This document shows positions 11,401 to 24,721 of a DNA stretch of 64,000 nucleotides, in pieces (position 1 is the stretch's first letter; every line of letters starts with the position of its first letter). The stretch comes from Onchocerca volvulus (taxonomy: Eukaryota > Nematoda > Chromadorea > Rhabditida > Onchocercidae), in contig HG738140.1 in the NCBI GenBank assembly GCA_000499405.2, positions 14,599,967-14,663,966 of the forward strand, written 5' to 3'. Made by a program: the position numbers and the translations under genes. Below the pieces are notes generated by a model. It worked only from the letters and a program-made list of their open reading frames with translations, was not told where the DNA came from and did not search any database.

Positions 11401-14400
11401 TGGCATATCCATTGGTCGATAATCCATGTAAAATTTTCATCTTTTGGTTACTTTTCTCTTGAAAATTAAAGTTTCAATGTTTACTGAAACAAAAAGTTTT
11501 AAATGTAAAGGAATTTAGCATCGATGATATTACTGGGATCCGTAAGTCGGGAAAACCTTCTTTGTTTGTTGAATCAGATGGTGGGGGATGAAGCACGACG
11601 TGCAGAATATTTGCGAAGAATGCAATCGCGGAGTAAATTTCACGAAATCAAGGAAGAAGATACTTATAAGGATGAAACTTGTGTTAAGTACTGCTTTTTA
11701 ATTTCATATGTGAAGTTATGATGTAAAAACAAATCACGATACTAAAAAACTAATGATTCTTTATTTGCTTTTAACCTTTTTCTAATACGATTCAATCGCT
11801 TTTTCTTATTTCTTGTGTTTTTCGAATTTGTCACTGACTCATTTGTTCGATATTTTTCCCAAAACGTATAATTTGATATAATCTGGGTTAGAAAAAGTGA
11901 CGATTTAATCGAGTGTATGTGATTCAAATCATTTCCTGCCAAATGAAAGCAATCCTTCTTTACTCTAATTTCGATTGATATATTGATATTTTAATATGTC
12001 AATTTTAGCAATAGCGTGAAAAAAAAGCTTACTAATAATTTTCAAGCCATTTGAAATCTTCATCATGCTTAATTTAATGATTTATTATATGAAAAAATAA
12101 GGATTCCTATAACGCAGCAGCACTTGATCAATTTCCCTTCAAAAGAACAATGATATTTCTTGCTTTGCTTGAAGCAGTAAAAAAATAAAAAAGCATTCAT
12201 TAACCTTTGCAATATCCTTTCGTTTCTGCTTTGGCTTCTTGATAAGGACTTACAAACTTTACCCTTATCAATAAGCTATCTCGAGAAAGAAGTTACTGAT
12301 ATAAAAATACCTGAAAATATTAAAATATATGGAGAAATGTAAGATGTTGTTAAAATGTTGGTTTTATCTGAAAAATTATGAATAATGAATAATTGAAGGT
12401 CAAATTATTCGTCCAATAATCATCATTTAACACACGTATGCCATTAAAAATTTTCCAAATTTACATACTAATACTTTAGTTGATACTAACCAAAGTGTTA
12501 AAGTCTAAGAGTGAATAGCTTGAAATATCTTATTCTTTAAACTTTTATGCATAGAAGAAGCTTAATATGATATTTTGCTGTCCTATACAAAATTTTTTTT
12601 AGATAATAAGTTGTAATTGATATTTCTTATTCGCATTATTTCCTAGGAATATGTTCGATCTAGATGAAAAGAAGATTAATTAATAAATACTTTCTTACAG
12701 CTCCATTACATCCGTTTCCCCGAAAACCTCACTTACGGAAATCCAGAAACATCCAAACGCAGATCTGCAGCGATCGCGAACTGGATCACTAGAATTCGGC
12801 ATAAACAAAGAGCCAAAGTTGAAGACATCCGTCAGCGAATATGATGTGCGAAAATCTAAAGAAGGACAAGAAAAACGAAGTTTGAATCAAATAGAGAAAT
12901 CATATTCGGGACATGATTTTCGTGAAACTCTTGGCAGTAAATCTTTGAAGTTTTCATAATTCATAATTATCCGCTTATTTCACACAACTTCTTCATCATG
13001 TCTTTGCCATCTTTGCTCACATCATTTGCGAATTAATGCGAATCTTCTGTTTTTTAGGTATGCTGGGAAAAATTACGCAGACATTTCGTACTCGAAAGAA
13101 AGAGGAACCGGAGGATTTTAGTAAAGAAGAAGTAATTGTTTTTTGTTTCTTCCGAAACCATGCTTCATTAAGATGAAAATTTTGGAAAAAGAAGTTTAAG
13201 TAATGTATTTGTTTTGTGCTAATGAAAAAAAAATTAGCGTCTGGAGATATTCCTAAAAGATTATGACTTCTAAAAGATTCAATTGAAAGTGAAAAGTTCA
13301 AATAATATAATGCCAATTTTTTTTTATAGCGCCAAATCTGGGAAAAGCAAGAACTCAGTAAAAAAATTGATTATTCATTTACAACTATCGATCCTGCACC
13401 ATTCCAATTAGTCGAAGATACATCTTTATATAAAGTCCATTCAATCTTTTCATTACTTGGGATTCGGCGAGCTTATGTCACCAAATGTGGTGTTCTGGTT
13501 GGTGTAGTGGCCGCGAAAGAGGTTATTTTTGAGATCTGAATTTCGAAAAAAATTTCATTTTTCGCTTGGAAGCAGGGATGCAGAAATATATCTTTGAGTA
13601 AATTAAATTAATTGATAAAAATAAAATTTCAGATAGCATCAGCAATTGAACGAATACAAGCCGGAACTTTAACAGCAGAGACAAAACGGCCAGAGGAAGA
13701 TGAATATGATAAAAAGAGTACCATCGAAAACACTGAAAGTGAAAGTGACACCGATAATGAGGATATTATTTCAGTTAGTCTTTTTATCTATTTGCTGATT
13801 TTTACTTTTTTTTCCGCAAAACCGGAAACAGATTTCCGGACTATTGTAGCGAATGTTTTGACACTCTTTTTAATCGTCGAAATTTTTTATAATTCCTAAT
13901 TTATTCTGAAACAATAAATGATAGAAGAAGGCTTTCATTTCCAGCCAAGAGTAGAATTTGACAAGACCATGAACAGTGAAATTCTGGAGGCAAAATTCGC
14001 AGCACTTTATGCTTCAAGTTTGTTTTTTGTCTATTTTAAAAAGTTTTGCGACTTTACTTTTCAAATAAACTTTTTTTTCCCAAATTTCTTATGATTTATT
14101 ACAGTTGAAAGAGATGTATCTAATAAAGATCGTCGCAAGAGTTGTCCACATTTTCCTGGAAAACCTCGTCAAAGTTTTCGGATTCCAAAATATGAAAGGA
14201 AAAGTTGCGACATAATACTGGAAAAATTGCCAAATATAGATGATCAATCAACAAAACAGAACTTCGGTCGTATCTTCGAAAAATTCAAAAGATTTCGGGA
14301 TTCGATTTCTGAATCTCAAAAACGAACGATTCCATCTATTGTTGAAAAAGCGCTATCAAAAATTTCTTCTCAGGAAAACTTGGACTCAGGTAAATATTTC

Positions 14401-14817
14401 CTTTGACAATTGCTCAATCTACTATCATACATTTCAGTAATAGTTTTGGCATCATATCTTTTGATGCGTCAACAACAATTTTCAGGCAATCGATCAAATG
14501 ATCAGTTCATTATTTCATCCGAGTTAACTTTCAACAACCATCCTAAAACGTCTTACAATTCCGATCCAGCGATTCGAACTTCAGAAACACAACAAAGTGT
14601 TGCTTCATCGCGTTTTAGTTCCAATTCAAATCTCGTCCATGATGCGTTTATTGGAAGTGATCCAAAGCATGAAATAGATGGACCAGCTGGTGTCATTTCT
14701 ACTGCCACTGAATGTTTATCAGAACCAAATTTATCAGCAAGTTTCGTTGAATTAGATGCGGTATGCGATACCTGTGTTGAGGATGAAGAAAAGCAAACAA
14801 CCTGTAACTCAGTTTGA
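5479..14817 (+). CDS. CLC-type voltage-gated chloride channel (CLC-2-like, nematode CLH family)
   Basis: Membrane chloride channel of the CLC-1/CLC-2 branch. Exons: 5479-5701, 6655-6774, 7032-7178, 7288-7421, 7656-7812, 8489-8617, 8714-8795, 8865-8979, 9155-9239, 9399-9551, 10593-10770, 10904-11001, 11098-11213, 11291-11427, 11519-11687, 12701-12936, 13058-13131, 13330-13521, 13633-13773, 13945-14017, 14105-14389, 14486-14817. The three chloride-path motifs are intact: GSGIPE, GKEGPFVH (gating glutamate) and GIFMP. Segments [18 protein letters not shown] and [18 protein letters not shown] mark the late helices. Two cytoplasmic CBS halves follow (from about 11291, and 13330-13521 with [20 protein letters not shown]), split by a long serine/charged linker as in CLC-2. 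The tail after CBS2 is long and polar. Oddities are PSFFNS where vertebrate CLC-2 has PSLYDS, and a one-base phase mismatch at the 8795/8865 junction. The first Met of the 5479 exon is at 5482, but an upstream exon at 401-613 may supply the start. A poly(A) signal AATAAA lies at 14852. Membership of the family is certain; the exact CLH paralogue is not assigned. Confidence 0.92.
8006..8039. repeat. Perfect short inverted repeat in a CLC intron
   Basis: Arms of about 14-15 bp (AAAATACCGATTTT and its complement) enclose a 5-base loop (gtgag). It lies in the intron between exons 7656-7812 and 8489-8617. It could form an RNA hairpin; function unknown. Confidence 0.8.
9922..10040. repeat. Dispersed repeat copy A (matches 53631-53757)
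   Basis: This segment of the 1-kb CLC intron aligns with an intronic segment of the astacin-like gene. Shared landmarks are GGAGGTTCAT, followed by a few bases and ATCATACAAAA or GTCATACAAAA. A second weaker block, 10251-10300 versus 53811-53860, is collinear. In one frame both copies read LLPR.F ... D.RGGS.I.HTK, suggesting a decayed coding mobile element. No terminal repeats were recognised. Confidence 0.6.
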
Positions 14818-14982
14818 TAAGTTTACCAGTAAAGAAATAGACGATGATATCAATAAATTTCTCAAGTTTCATAAACTAAATAATTTTTGACGATTACATC
14901 TATCTCCTTGAGCAATACTCATTGTTAAATGATTATTTCAGCACCATAAGTACTAATTGAATAGCATATTTCATGAAATTGG

Positions 14983-15034
14983 TGTATGATAATTTTGTTG
15001 TGCAGCAAAATGCTGCACACTTATTTATCATACA
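14983..15034. repeat. Nested hairpin downstream of the CLC gene
   Basis: Outer arms TGTATGATAA/TTATCATACA (10 bp) and inner arms GTGCAGC/GCTGCAC (7 bp, 5-base loop aaaat) form one interrupted stem about 150 bases past the CLC stop codon. It may be a foldback element remnant or an RNA structure. The small loop argues against a classic pre-miRNA. Confidence 0.65.
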
Positions 15035-16826
15035 ATTGCCTGATTTTTCTTCAGTTCCGCAAACTTAATTTTTTCTAACATTTCTTTATTCTTTATCCAA
15101 CCTTTACAGAATAAAGATATAAGTTGAAATCCAAGTATCTCTAAAAGACTTTAGAGAATATGGTATTTCATCGTTTTTTGTTGACATTTTATTTGGAAAA
15201 CTTTTTTTGTTGCTTTTTATATTCATCAAATATATTGCAAATGATATTGTTGCTAATGACAAAATAATGTTTTATTTATTTATTTTGAATGAAATATGAT
15301 CATTCTACAAAATGAATTACACAAAACAGTTAATATTTTTTCTAACAAATGCAGAAAAATAGCGATTAAAAAATTGGAAGTGTCGTTTAGTATAAACTAA
15401 AGGAATTTCTTAATGAAAATTTTTATCCTTGTATGGGAATTTTTCGTTCGAAGAATTTGAAATCAGTTTTCGACATTTTAAAATAATTGCAATTATATAA
15501 GTGGACCAAACTATTATTAGCAAATTAATTAATTTCAAAGAACTTGTTTTTCTGCATAAAACTAGCGATTCATCATTGCCCCAGGTAATGATGAATCTCA
15601 AATCGTGAGAATGTCAGATAGTTACATTCAAATGTGTAGGTTAAGAAATCTGAAAAAATGACGGATATATCAAAGATAAGGGAAAAAATTGAACTACGAA
15701 TCACTACGAATCAATAAATTGGATGCATGAATCCATAAGTTATTTCATCTTTGAAGTATGCATATTGAAATTTTTTTCCAGAACCTTTGACAAAGTAACT
15801 AATATATGACTGAAAGTTATAAGGATTCTGATGACTTCTTTCATGCATATCTATTAATGGAATGCAAGAATTCATTAAGAATCTTATATTCACAATTTCT
15901 CAACTTTGAATAAAATTCAATTAAATGGTCGAGCTTTCGAATTTGCGGTAGAACGAACGCTTTTATGCCATCATTCGTCATAAATTCGTAGCTATTATGA
16001 ATACCTTAATGACTCGGGTAAAAACTGGCCAAAAATACTTCGACAAGAAATGTATGCTATTTGAAAAGTTATCGAAATCGAAATTTTTGAAAAAATTTTC
16101 AGCAATTTCTCAAATAATTTTAAAAATTATTGGTTCACTAGCTGCAAAATATCGATTTATAAAAATAAAGAATCTACAATTAAATCCATGTATAAAAATA
16201 GGATCTATAGATAAAAGAATTTCAATTTTCGATAAAGAAAGAGCAGTATATTTGTTGACAATACTAATTACCGAAAATAACATCCAAGTATCTCAACTAT
16301 CAATAAGTCGATCATATACGTTGAACATTGCGTACTTCTCAAAGTACCGTCACTTTTTTATCCTTTGACGAGTCAATGCAATGAATCGGTAAACTTCAAC
16401 TTATTTTACTTTCTTGACAGCTTGCTAATGAGTACATTTCATATAAATGTTTTGACGTACGAGTCGGATGTAAACAATATTAATCCTCTTAATTTTGCTT
16501 CAACAAAATTCCTCTTTCTGTGTCCCGCTTTTTATCTTCACCGCTAATTTTAATAAATTATCAAAGTTTGTTGGTTTTTTTTTTTCCAAAGTCTAACATT
16601 AGTGAAATTGATGTAAGCAAATTTCTCTGCTCGCATACTGATTTGATCTTCTCAAAGTTGCTATATTATTCTAATCTTAGCTGACTTAATCAAAACTTAC
16701 CATGATCAAATATTCGACAAGATGATTATTCTCCTTTTCCTCCTATCACGAACATTATCATTTTTTTCATCCACCAAGAAATGAGAAGATCTGAAGTAAG
16801 TTTAACTGGAGCTTTTTATCATTTTG

Positions 16827-16888
16827 TCTCTATAATTAGCACAATGCTTATTTTGCCTCTATAATTAGCATAATGCTTATTTTTTTTG
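16827..16888. repeat. Two-copy ~31-bp tandem repeat
   Basis: The unit CTCTATAATTAGCA(C/T)AATG plus CTTATTTT occurs twice head to tail with one substitution before diverging into a T run. It is intergenic. Confidence 0.75.
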
Positions 16889-19779
16889 CCAAGTAAGGAA
16901 TATAACTGCATTAAAGGAACTTTTCGATGAACTTCTCGCAAGAAGAACTTTTCCTTGTTGGGAAGATTTCGGTTTTGCTTCTTACCTTTGTTTATTCATT
17001 CATTGTTTGCTTTTTTCTAATAATTTGTCAAGATCTTTTATGTAATTTCTCAAAGAGTCAGTTCAGAATTGAGGATGAAGACAGATGTAGATTGAAAGTA
17101 GGGTCGGTTAAGATTATTGCATTATCATTTTTGTTTGCAAGATTATCGGAAAAACTAAAATTACAGATAAAATGCCAAAGACTACTTGTTATCGCTGTTT
17201 TCACCATTATCACAGTTGCAGATAACTTTATCAATTTTGGTTTGCTACAAATGGCATAATATGAGGAAACTATTGTTAAAACCATACAAGTTATTAAGTT
17301 GTGGCGATTATTCTTAACAAAGAGTAAAAACTATTTTGGACAACTTAATAGGTGACAAATTTACTCCAGTGAAGAGACTTTTCGTGTCATTCATCCATTT
17401 CAGCACCACTTCGGCCATTTGTATTTGATTTCTTCATTATTGTGATTCAGTTGTTCTCAATTTCAAATATCTTACAATAATTCAGTTTATTATAATGAAT
17501 TTTTATTAATATGAGTAATCAAGTTGATTATGAGTGAGATATTCGTATTGATTGTTTCCTTTTTTCCGAAGATATTTCAATTTATGATTTGATTATTTAT
17601 TGATGAAAATTGATTCAGAATTTTTATTATACTTCAAATGGCTTAATTTTATTATAACGGGGTTCAATGAAAAATTTTATGTACTGCTAATAAAACTATC
17701 CAAATAATACGCAAAGCAATTGCGAATGAAATTTCTACAATCAAATTTGTATCGATAGCTTTCCCGGAAAACTTGTTATTTCCGGCAAATTTCAATCAAT
17801 CGTACAATCAAAAATTAAACGAAATGATACAGAAAGGAAAAATCTTCTGTCGTTGGAAGAAGCTTTCCGTGCTAAGAAATTTTGTGGTATTGATATTCAA
17901 AATTAAAATTATCATTTTTTTCTGCGTTCAACTCGGAAAAGCATACAATTTGAAAAAAAAAAAAAAAGGAATTAGAAATATTGGTTATCAGTAAAGAACA
18001 TTAATATGCTCGTATCAATTTTCAAAGTACAGAACTATTCGTATGTTATCATTATCAGCGAAATTTTTCCATTACTCCTAGAGACATTCGTACTTATAGG
18101 ACGAATAAAATGCATATGTCGCTGTTACTGATAACATAGCTTGCTTGTCTGTTAAACTTACACCTTGCAAATCAAAAATCGTCCGTCGGAAATCTCAGGT
18201 ATACTAAAAAAAAAAAACAAAGCAATATCAGCTTCTTAGTACTACTAGTGATATCATCATTTTTGCATTCGTTTTCTCGATAGACGACCAGAATAATGAT
18301 TTGTTTCATTTTAGAATTGATAGCGATGATATCTGTTGTCTCAACACGCTTTGTAATTCCCAAACTATTCATTTATTGTGAAATTCCAAAGAATTAAAAA
18401 AACGATTCTTCTCGACAATTATTCTATTCACAATGGAAAAACGCGGGATTTCTATTTTATTTGTCCTTAACATTTTTATGATGATAATGATGGCTAGTGA
18501 TATGATAACTATTTAACTATATCAACAGAGAAACTAATCAATAATACAAAAAAGTAGAAAAGTACATTTTTCGGTGATAATACTACGGACTTTTAATCGC
18601 GAACAATGACATTAACTGGGACCAACCTCTTTCTACTTCCTTCTGATAATCGCCCTTTGTGTCGCTATTTCTTGTGATAATATGATACAATCAGCGACTT
18701 TAAACAGTCTTTTTTCAAGATAAAAAGCAGTTAACCCGAATTGGATGATTCCTAACCTGCTGGGCTGTTTAGAATCATTCTTCGCGAGAATTATGCTATT
18801 TACGAAATTTTATTTCAAAATCAATCTTTGGCCAATCTTTGTTTAATTTATTATTTTGAAGGAATTAAGAAAAAAAAAACTTGGAATTTTATCTAATTTT
18901 TCTCTTTCTAAGGTGTTAATGAATCAGGCTTGATAATGCAACAAAAAAGGAATACTGAAAATCTTGATTGAATTGTCATTAAAATAAGATTACTGTAGTC
19001 GAAATAATGCAGAATTACTCGCACAAAGACAATTCGAAAATGAAGCAAAATACCGTTTTATGATTTCACCAGTCTATCAGCTACAGTATCAGAGAAAGGA
19101 TGCTATTTTAAAGTTAGGAAATACTTGAAGTTTAGGCAATGTTGCTTCTCTGTTTAATTATTTTCGCTAGAAGAGAAGAGTAAAACTTTTTGTACACTCT
19201 TTTCCAGTATCATTTAATATTCGAATAATTTGTCAGCATTTCTGCTTAGTTTGTCAACAGGGCCATAGCTATTATAGAAGTTACAGTGATTCAATTTTGT
19301 GGAAAGTCGTAAAATCTGTGCTATTTTTATGTTTGTAACTGAGAAATGACTTTCCAGCGATATCATAAAAGGAACACTTTATGATTGGCTAATAAGAAAG
19401 TTTGAAATTTCTTTGTTTATATATAAGCAATGACTATTTGACTTATTTTCAATTATTTCTGCTTAATAAAAAATCTTTTTACTCTTTCTTTCATTTTACT
19501 CATTGTTCATCAATGACACATCTGCTTGAAACAGTTTGCAACACAAAATAACCACGAAGCTTCAAAATTCCCTGAAAATCGAAAGCTCAATTCTGATTTT
19601 GATTCGGATTTTGTTGTACAACTAAGTCTTTTCTTTTGAAGAAGCTTTGAATCGGAAGATGATAGTACTGAATTTACTACAACTTAGATTCTGCATTATA
19701 GAACAATTGACAGGAAACTTCCTTTCTCGCTGTTTTCTTGAGTTCATCTTTTCAACAAATATAAAGGGATCATTTCAGG

Positions 19780-22700
19780 ATGCTATCATCAACACTAAGA
19801 GCTCCCGATCATTGTAATGCTTTAATTCGCAGATTACATCAATGTCGACAGAAGGGCGAGCTTCTGGATTGCATTATACGAGTAGATACTGTAGATGGTT
19901 ATTCTAAGCATATTTTTGTGCATCAGATATTATTACACTGTTGCAGCAACATTTTGAAAGAGTTATCATGCGGTACGGTAAAAAAGGTCGCGAATATTTC
20001 GCTTGAATTTTACCATTCATCAAAATTTAAATCGAATTAGACTAAAAGCAAATTACGAAACAACGATTAGGAGAATTCTGTATCGTTTCCTGAAAGGAAA
20101 TATCTCATTTTTTTTTTTTTTTAAATACCTATCAGAAATATCATTTTTTGCTTAATCTTATGAATTCTTCTGTGCATAAAACATGTTTATTAAAATGTTT
20201 CGAAAAATTAAAGTGAAAAAGTTGAAATATATGCCGTACTGAATTTTAGGCTGGTTTACAAGAGATCAATTTAAATTTGAAATCCAACGATGAAGTCAAT
20301 TGTCTAGAAGCTTTGATCAATTTTATGTATACTGGATTACTTGAAACAGCCAATTGTGAACCAGTTATTGTAAACTATCTAAATCATTTCCATTTATTCT
20401 TCATTAGTTTCATGAATTTGTTTATTAAAATCTTTTGAAATTACCATAATAGCAGTTACATAGTAATTTTAGGCAGTTTTCAAGCATATTAGAAGAATTC
20501 TAAAAAGAAATCACTAAAAAGAAACTAAATTATGACTAAAAATTTCATTTAAGTGATGGTGGAGCAAAAGATATCAGATGAATGAGATAAGTCTTCGGTC
20601 AATATCATACTATTTTACAACTTTTTCTTTTCCTACACAGTCATATTTGTTTTCCTAATGACTTTGAAGTTGATGTTTGCATTTCACTAAAATTGAAAAA
20701 TGGCTCTTTAATGGTGGCTTAAAATCTCTGTAAGTGGAGGAAATTTGCCAATTTCCATTAAAGTGTCAAACGAGATTCACAATTTCAATGATTATCAAAT
20801 TTTTTATAGCTCAAACGATTAGCAATGCTGTATGGAATCCATGAAGTGCTTGTTCTGATCCAATCGTTCGAACAAGATGCACTGTCATTAGCACATTTAT
20901 CAGGTACAGGTATTAGTAAAGGAATCTGATTAACTTCTACTTCATCAGTATAATTTGTAATAAAAATATGAGAAATAACGGATTCTATTTCAACTCAAAT
21001 CTCGATCTCTCGATTTCAGGATCAGTCAATTTTGAATGAAGCTGAGTGCTTAGGAAATGAGTGAAGTATTTGCAATTGAGATAGAACAAAGAATAGCAAT
21101 AAGAATTGCAAATATAATATATTGCGGAAGTCTGCTGAAAGTTAAAAATTGATATAATTAATTTGAAATATTGAAATTAAGATTTACATACAGTTATTTC
21201 ACCGACAGTCATTTCATCGTCAACCATGAAAGAATGGATGCATCATCTTGTGCAAAACATGCGATCGGTACGAAATTTACGACATTTTATACAAAATCTC
21301 TTATCAGAACAATAATTTATCTGTTGTAAATTTTTCAAAAAATTAATGGAATTCCAGACTGAATAAAAATTTAAAAAAAAAAAAGAGCATCTCGGAGAAA
21401 CTTCAGTCTTCAACCATTTCATCTCGTGTCGCTTGATTGTTTTTTTTTTTTTTATTTATTAAAAATATTTTTCACTTCTTCCTACTACTTTTTATCATCA
21501 CATTATCATTGTATTGGCATAAGTTATTACCATGTCATTGTTATCAGATGCATACGATATCCATTCATTCTATCACTTTTGAACTTAAAATATTTCATTA
21601 TCATTTATGAATTCAATTACTGATAAAATTTCGGATTTTTAAGCCATTTCTTACAGGCGTATGACAATATACTGTTTCCGAATCACGGCATGTTATTTCA
21701 TGCTTCCACAGAAAATGCTAGAAACTCAGGGAGAAAACACCAAGTAAATTTATATTCAATTCATTGTTTCTGTATTAATTTTTAGTTTATATATTCATTT
21801 TTATCTCTTATTACGGTATCTTTTACGACATAAAATGCATTAACAATCATCTATAGATTACGATAGCTACCAAAATATGTCGATTGATTCATAAATTTGA
21901 CCTGTCATATAAGCTTATGAGATTGTACTCGATAGTTGTGAGATGTTACACGTTAATGATTAAGATCATTGAATCAGTGAATACTCATCTGTAAACATTG
22001 ATTACTTTTTGATGATATTTATCCAACTCGATTCATCGATTACACAGCTTTACCAATGAAGCTAATAATATTAGTAATAATAATATAATATAATATAATA
22101 TAATAATAATATAATATAATATAATATAATATAATATTATATAATATAATATAATATATAATAATATTAATGATAATATAATATAATATAATATAATATA
22201 ATATAATATAATATAATATTATATAATATAAAATAATATATAATAATATTAATGATTCATTTCACCAAGGCAACGGAATCGTGGCATAAATCTCCAAAGA
22301 TGAGACGCGCTCGAAGTAACGATATAGGAGAACATAAAAATGAGGTTATCGTACCTAGCAATGAACGCGAAGGTTAATTCTGATCCGTTGATATTAATTT
22401 TTGATCATAAATGGAAAAAGATTCAGAAGTTTTCTTTAAAGTTATCAGTATTATTTTTTCACATTTCGCAGTGTTTTTTTTTTTTTTTTTTTTTGCTGTG
22501 TAAAAACTATTTAATGATATTGCAAATATTTAAGGCTGGTGTCGTAATAAGAAATATATTGAGCGAGTTGCATCCGGTTACATGTGTACTGTATGTCAAA
22601 AAGTATACGGTCGTTATAATTCGGTATCGTATCATGTTACAATTTATCATCGTAATCCACCAATACGATGTGATGAAGAAGGTTGCAAGTTTAGTACCCG

Positions 22701-23426
22701 TGAAGCACGTTATATTCATTTTCATAAATTTTATCGACATCGTGTACCATTACCTGAAAATATTGATTTAGGTAAGCTTTTGAAAGTAGCAAAGAAATTA
22801 GATTTTAAACTTTCATTTCTCACTTCAAATTCTTTGTTTCCTTCAAAATTTCCTCGACATTTTGTTTTTGGTCTTTATTGTAAAATGGAATCAGTACGTG
22901 AAATTAACAAAAATTTGCTTCATTTAGGTTCGCGTAAATGTGTCCTATGTAGACATATATCGAAAAGCCCAGCAATGTTGGAAAAGCATATAAGCCGTCA
23001 TTTGCAATATTGCATCAAAACTGGCCAAGATTATCAATGCCCACAATGCGGGAAGCAGGCAAATTCACAGCAGGAAATGCTGGATCATATGGTAATGCAC
23101 ATCGATCAAAATGAGCCAAGTTTCTCATGCGAACAGTGCAGATATCGGTCTGTCTTCTTCCTTCATCATTCCTAATATTCAAAGTAATATTGCCATCTTT
23201 CTGACCATCGCATTTTTCTAAATTAGAACAGATGGGAAGGTATTTCAGAGGACAAACAGAAAGGTCACTCCGGCAACACATACTCTTCAAACATACTTTC
23301 GACATGTTCTCCAGAAAATTTACATGTGACCATTGTCTTTACGCCTCTTTGAATTCGGTCAATCTTGCTGCTCATTACGAAAAAATGCATCCGGAACAGC
23401 AACATTTATTAAATGAAAAGCTTTGA
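19780..23426 (+). CDS. BTB/POZ-domain C2H2 zinc-finger protein (six fingers)
   Basis: Probable nuclear transcriptional regulator combining an N-terminal BTB/POZ dimerisation domain with DNA-binding C2H2 fingers. Exons: 19780-19977, 20250-20369, 20810-20903, 21194-21267, 21657-21743, 22270-22372, 22535-22771, 22928-23147, 23249-23426; all phases agree (about 373 aa). The BTB fold is shown by LLDCIIRV...HQILLHCCS, then ALINFMYTGLLE and RLAMLYGI. Fingers in order start CTVC, CDEEGC, CVLC, CPQC, CEQC and CDHC, each with the paired histidines. The start ATG lies one base after a consensus acceptor (atttcag, ending 19778), typical of spliced-leader addition. The 22270 exon follows a (TAATA)n microsatellite within the preceding intron. 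It resembles the BTB-ZF class that includes PLZF, but I do not assign an orthologue. Moderate doubt remains for the low-complexity middle exons (21194-22372). Confidence 0.85.
22079..22247. repeat. (TAATA)n AT-only microsatellite
   Basis: An imperfect pentanucleotide array of A and T interrupted by TATTATATA units. The block appears internally duplicated (an ATATAATAATATTAATGAT junction recurs). It sits in the BTB-zinc-finger intron, ending just before the 22270 exon. Confidence 0.9.
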
Positions 23427-24721
23427 GTAATGTGATTTATGGAATTTGATTTTTCTAATGTTTAAATTCTTAATTTAAGATTACCATAGAATCTTATTAA
23501 GTAAATTAAGTATTCAAAGCAGTTATCACAACATATGAGAGATGAATGTTGTAATGTCTTGGGATGATAAAAAACGGGTATCATCACATCTGAAAGCTTA
23601 ATGCTGTCATATTTGGAAAGGTCAATTCTATAACAAAGCAAAGAAAAACTTTGAATTGGGAAAAAGACATATGCGAGAGACGAATCAATAAGATGAAAAT
23701 TTTGTCTAGATTTTTTTTTTTTTTATAAGTTTAAGATAATCGCAATGTCACAAAGTAATGTCACATATCGTCGTTTCTGTCTTTAATATGCATTATGAGG
23801 ATGCCTTTTAACTTGATTAAAATAAGTTATGTGTATGTGGAAGATTGAATCACATTTTATCAATGCATTACAGTAGCATTAATTTCTTGTAAGGAATTCG
23901 ATCTATGCATCTCATTAAGCGTGAAAGGAAAAGATCTTTGCAACTATAATGTGATGTTTTGATAATTTCAAAACTTGTCCGGCATGAATTGCTCATATAG
24001 AATACTTCGAAGACAAAAATAAGACGATATATATCAACGAAATTGCAATTAGCTATTGAAGGACAAATTATGGAGATCATTGTCCTGTACATTTCTTCAG
24101 ATTGACTTTTGTTGACGAATGACTCTGTGGAAAGATCAGCTTTTTAATTATCTCTTTTATCTTGAGACCTTTAATACAGTATGCAAAATACATGGAAGTG
24201 GAATTAAACTTTGCATGAAAAATTAAGAGAATTATAAAAAAAAAAGAGGCTGAAAAGAATGACTTTATTTATCAGAAAAAATTGTTTTTTGATAAATCTA
24301 TTTACTGTTCATAAATGAAATTCCTTGATTTAATGGCAGAGCAAATTCCTGCAATCTCAAACTTTACCTTCTTAATCATCCAAAGGAAATTGAATCTGAC
24401 GGTCGCCTTCTAAATCTTTGTAATAATTATGATAAGAAATTTTATGATAAAATCGAAAGAAGCAATAAATACATTAACGCTGGAGACAAACAATTTATAA
24501 TTGACAGTATCGCTAGGAGGAAAAAAGCGAAACGAAGATGGCATTTTTCGTGAAAAAATTCGCAGAAGTAAGCGACTAAGAAAAAAGATCAGAGAAAAGT
24601 GAAGAAAACAGAAAAGGAGACCACACATTCAAGCCTTATGCAAATATTCAAAATTTGTCGAAAACATGAGGTAGAAAGGAATCAGCATAAATGATTTCGA
24701 GAAAATTGCACAATTTTCGAA
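23427..24721. other. Intergenic region between the two zinc-finger genes
   Basis: About 1.3 kb without a supported gene on either strand. It holds only short AT-rich open frames and small homopolymer runs. It presumably contains the 3' end of the BTB gene and the promoter of the next gene. Confidence 0.6.

Larger units (their letters stand above)
14818..19779. other. Intergenic region between the CLC and BTB-zinc-finger genes
   Basis: No recognisable gene. Two unspliced open frames on + (15997-16368, 123 codons; 16927-17259, 110 codons with hydrophobic runs) match no family I know and have AT-driven composition. They are not called as genes. A hairpin lies at 14983-15034 and a 31-bp tandem pair near 16827-16888. 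Just upstream of the BTB gene, TATATATAAG occurs near 19420. Confidence 0.6.

Noticed and set aside
15997..16368. 123-codon AT-rich open frame, considered as a bacterial endosymbiont insertion or orphan gene
   Set aside because: I could not match it to any family, and its Lys/Ile/Phe-rich composition is what AT-rich non-coding DNA gives by chance.
16927..17259. 110-codon hydrophobic open frame, considered as a chemoreceptor fragment
   Set aside because: It has hydrophobic runs but no seven-helix layout, motif or adjoining exons.
22079..22247. Possible CRISPR-like or satellite array
   Set aside because: Simple pentanucleotide microsatellite, no spacers, eukaryotic intron.
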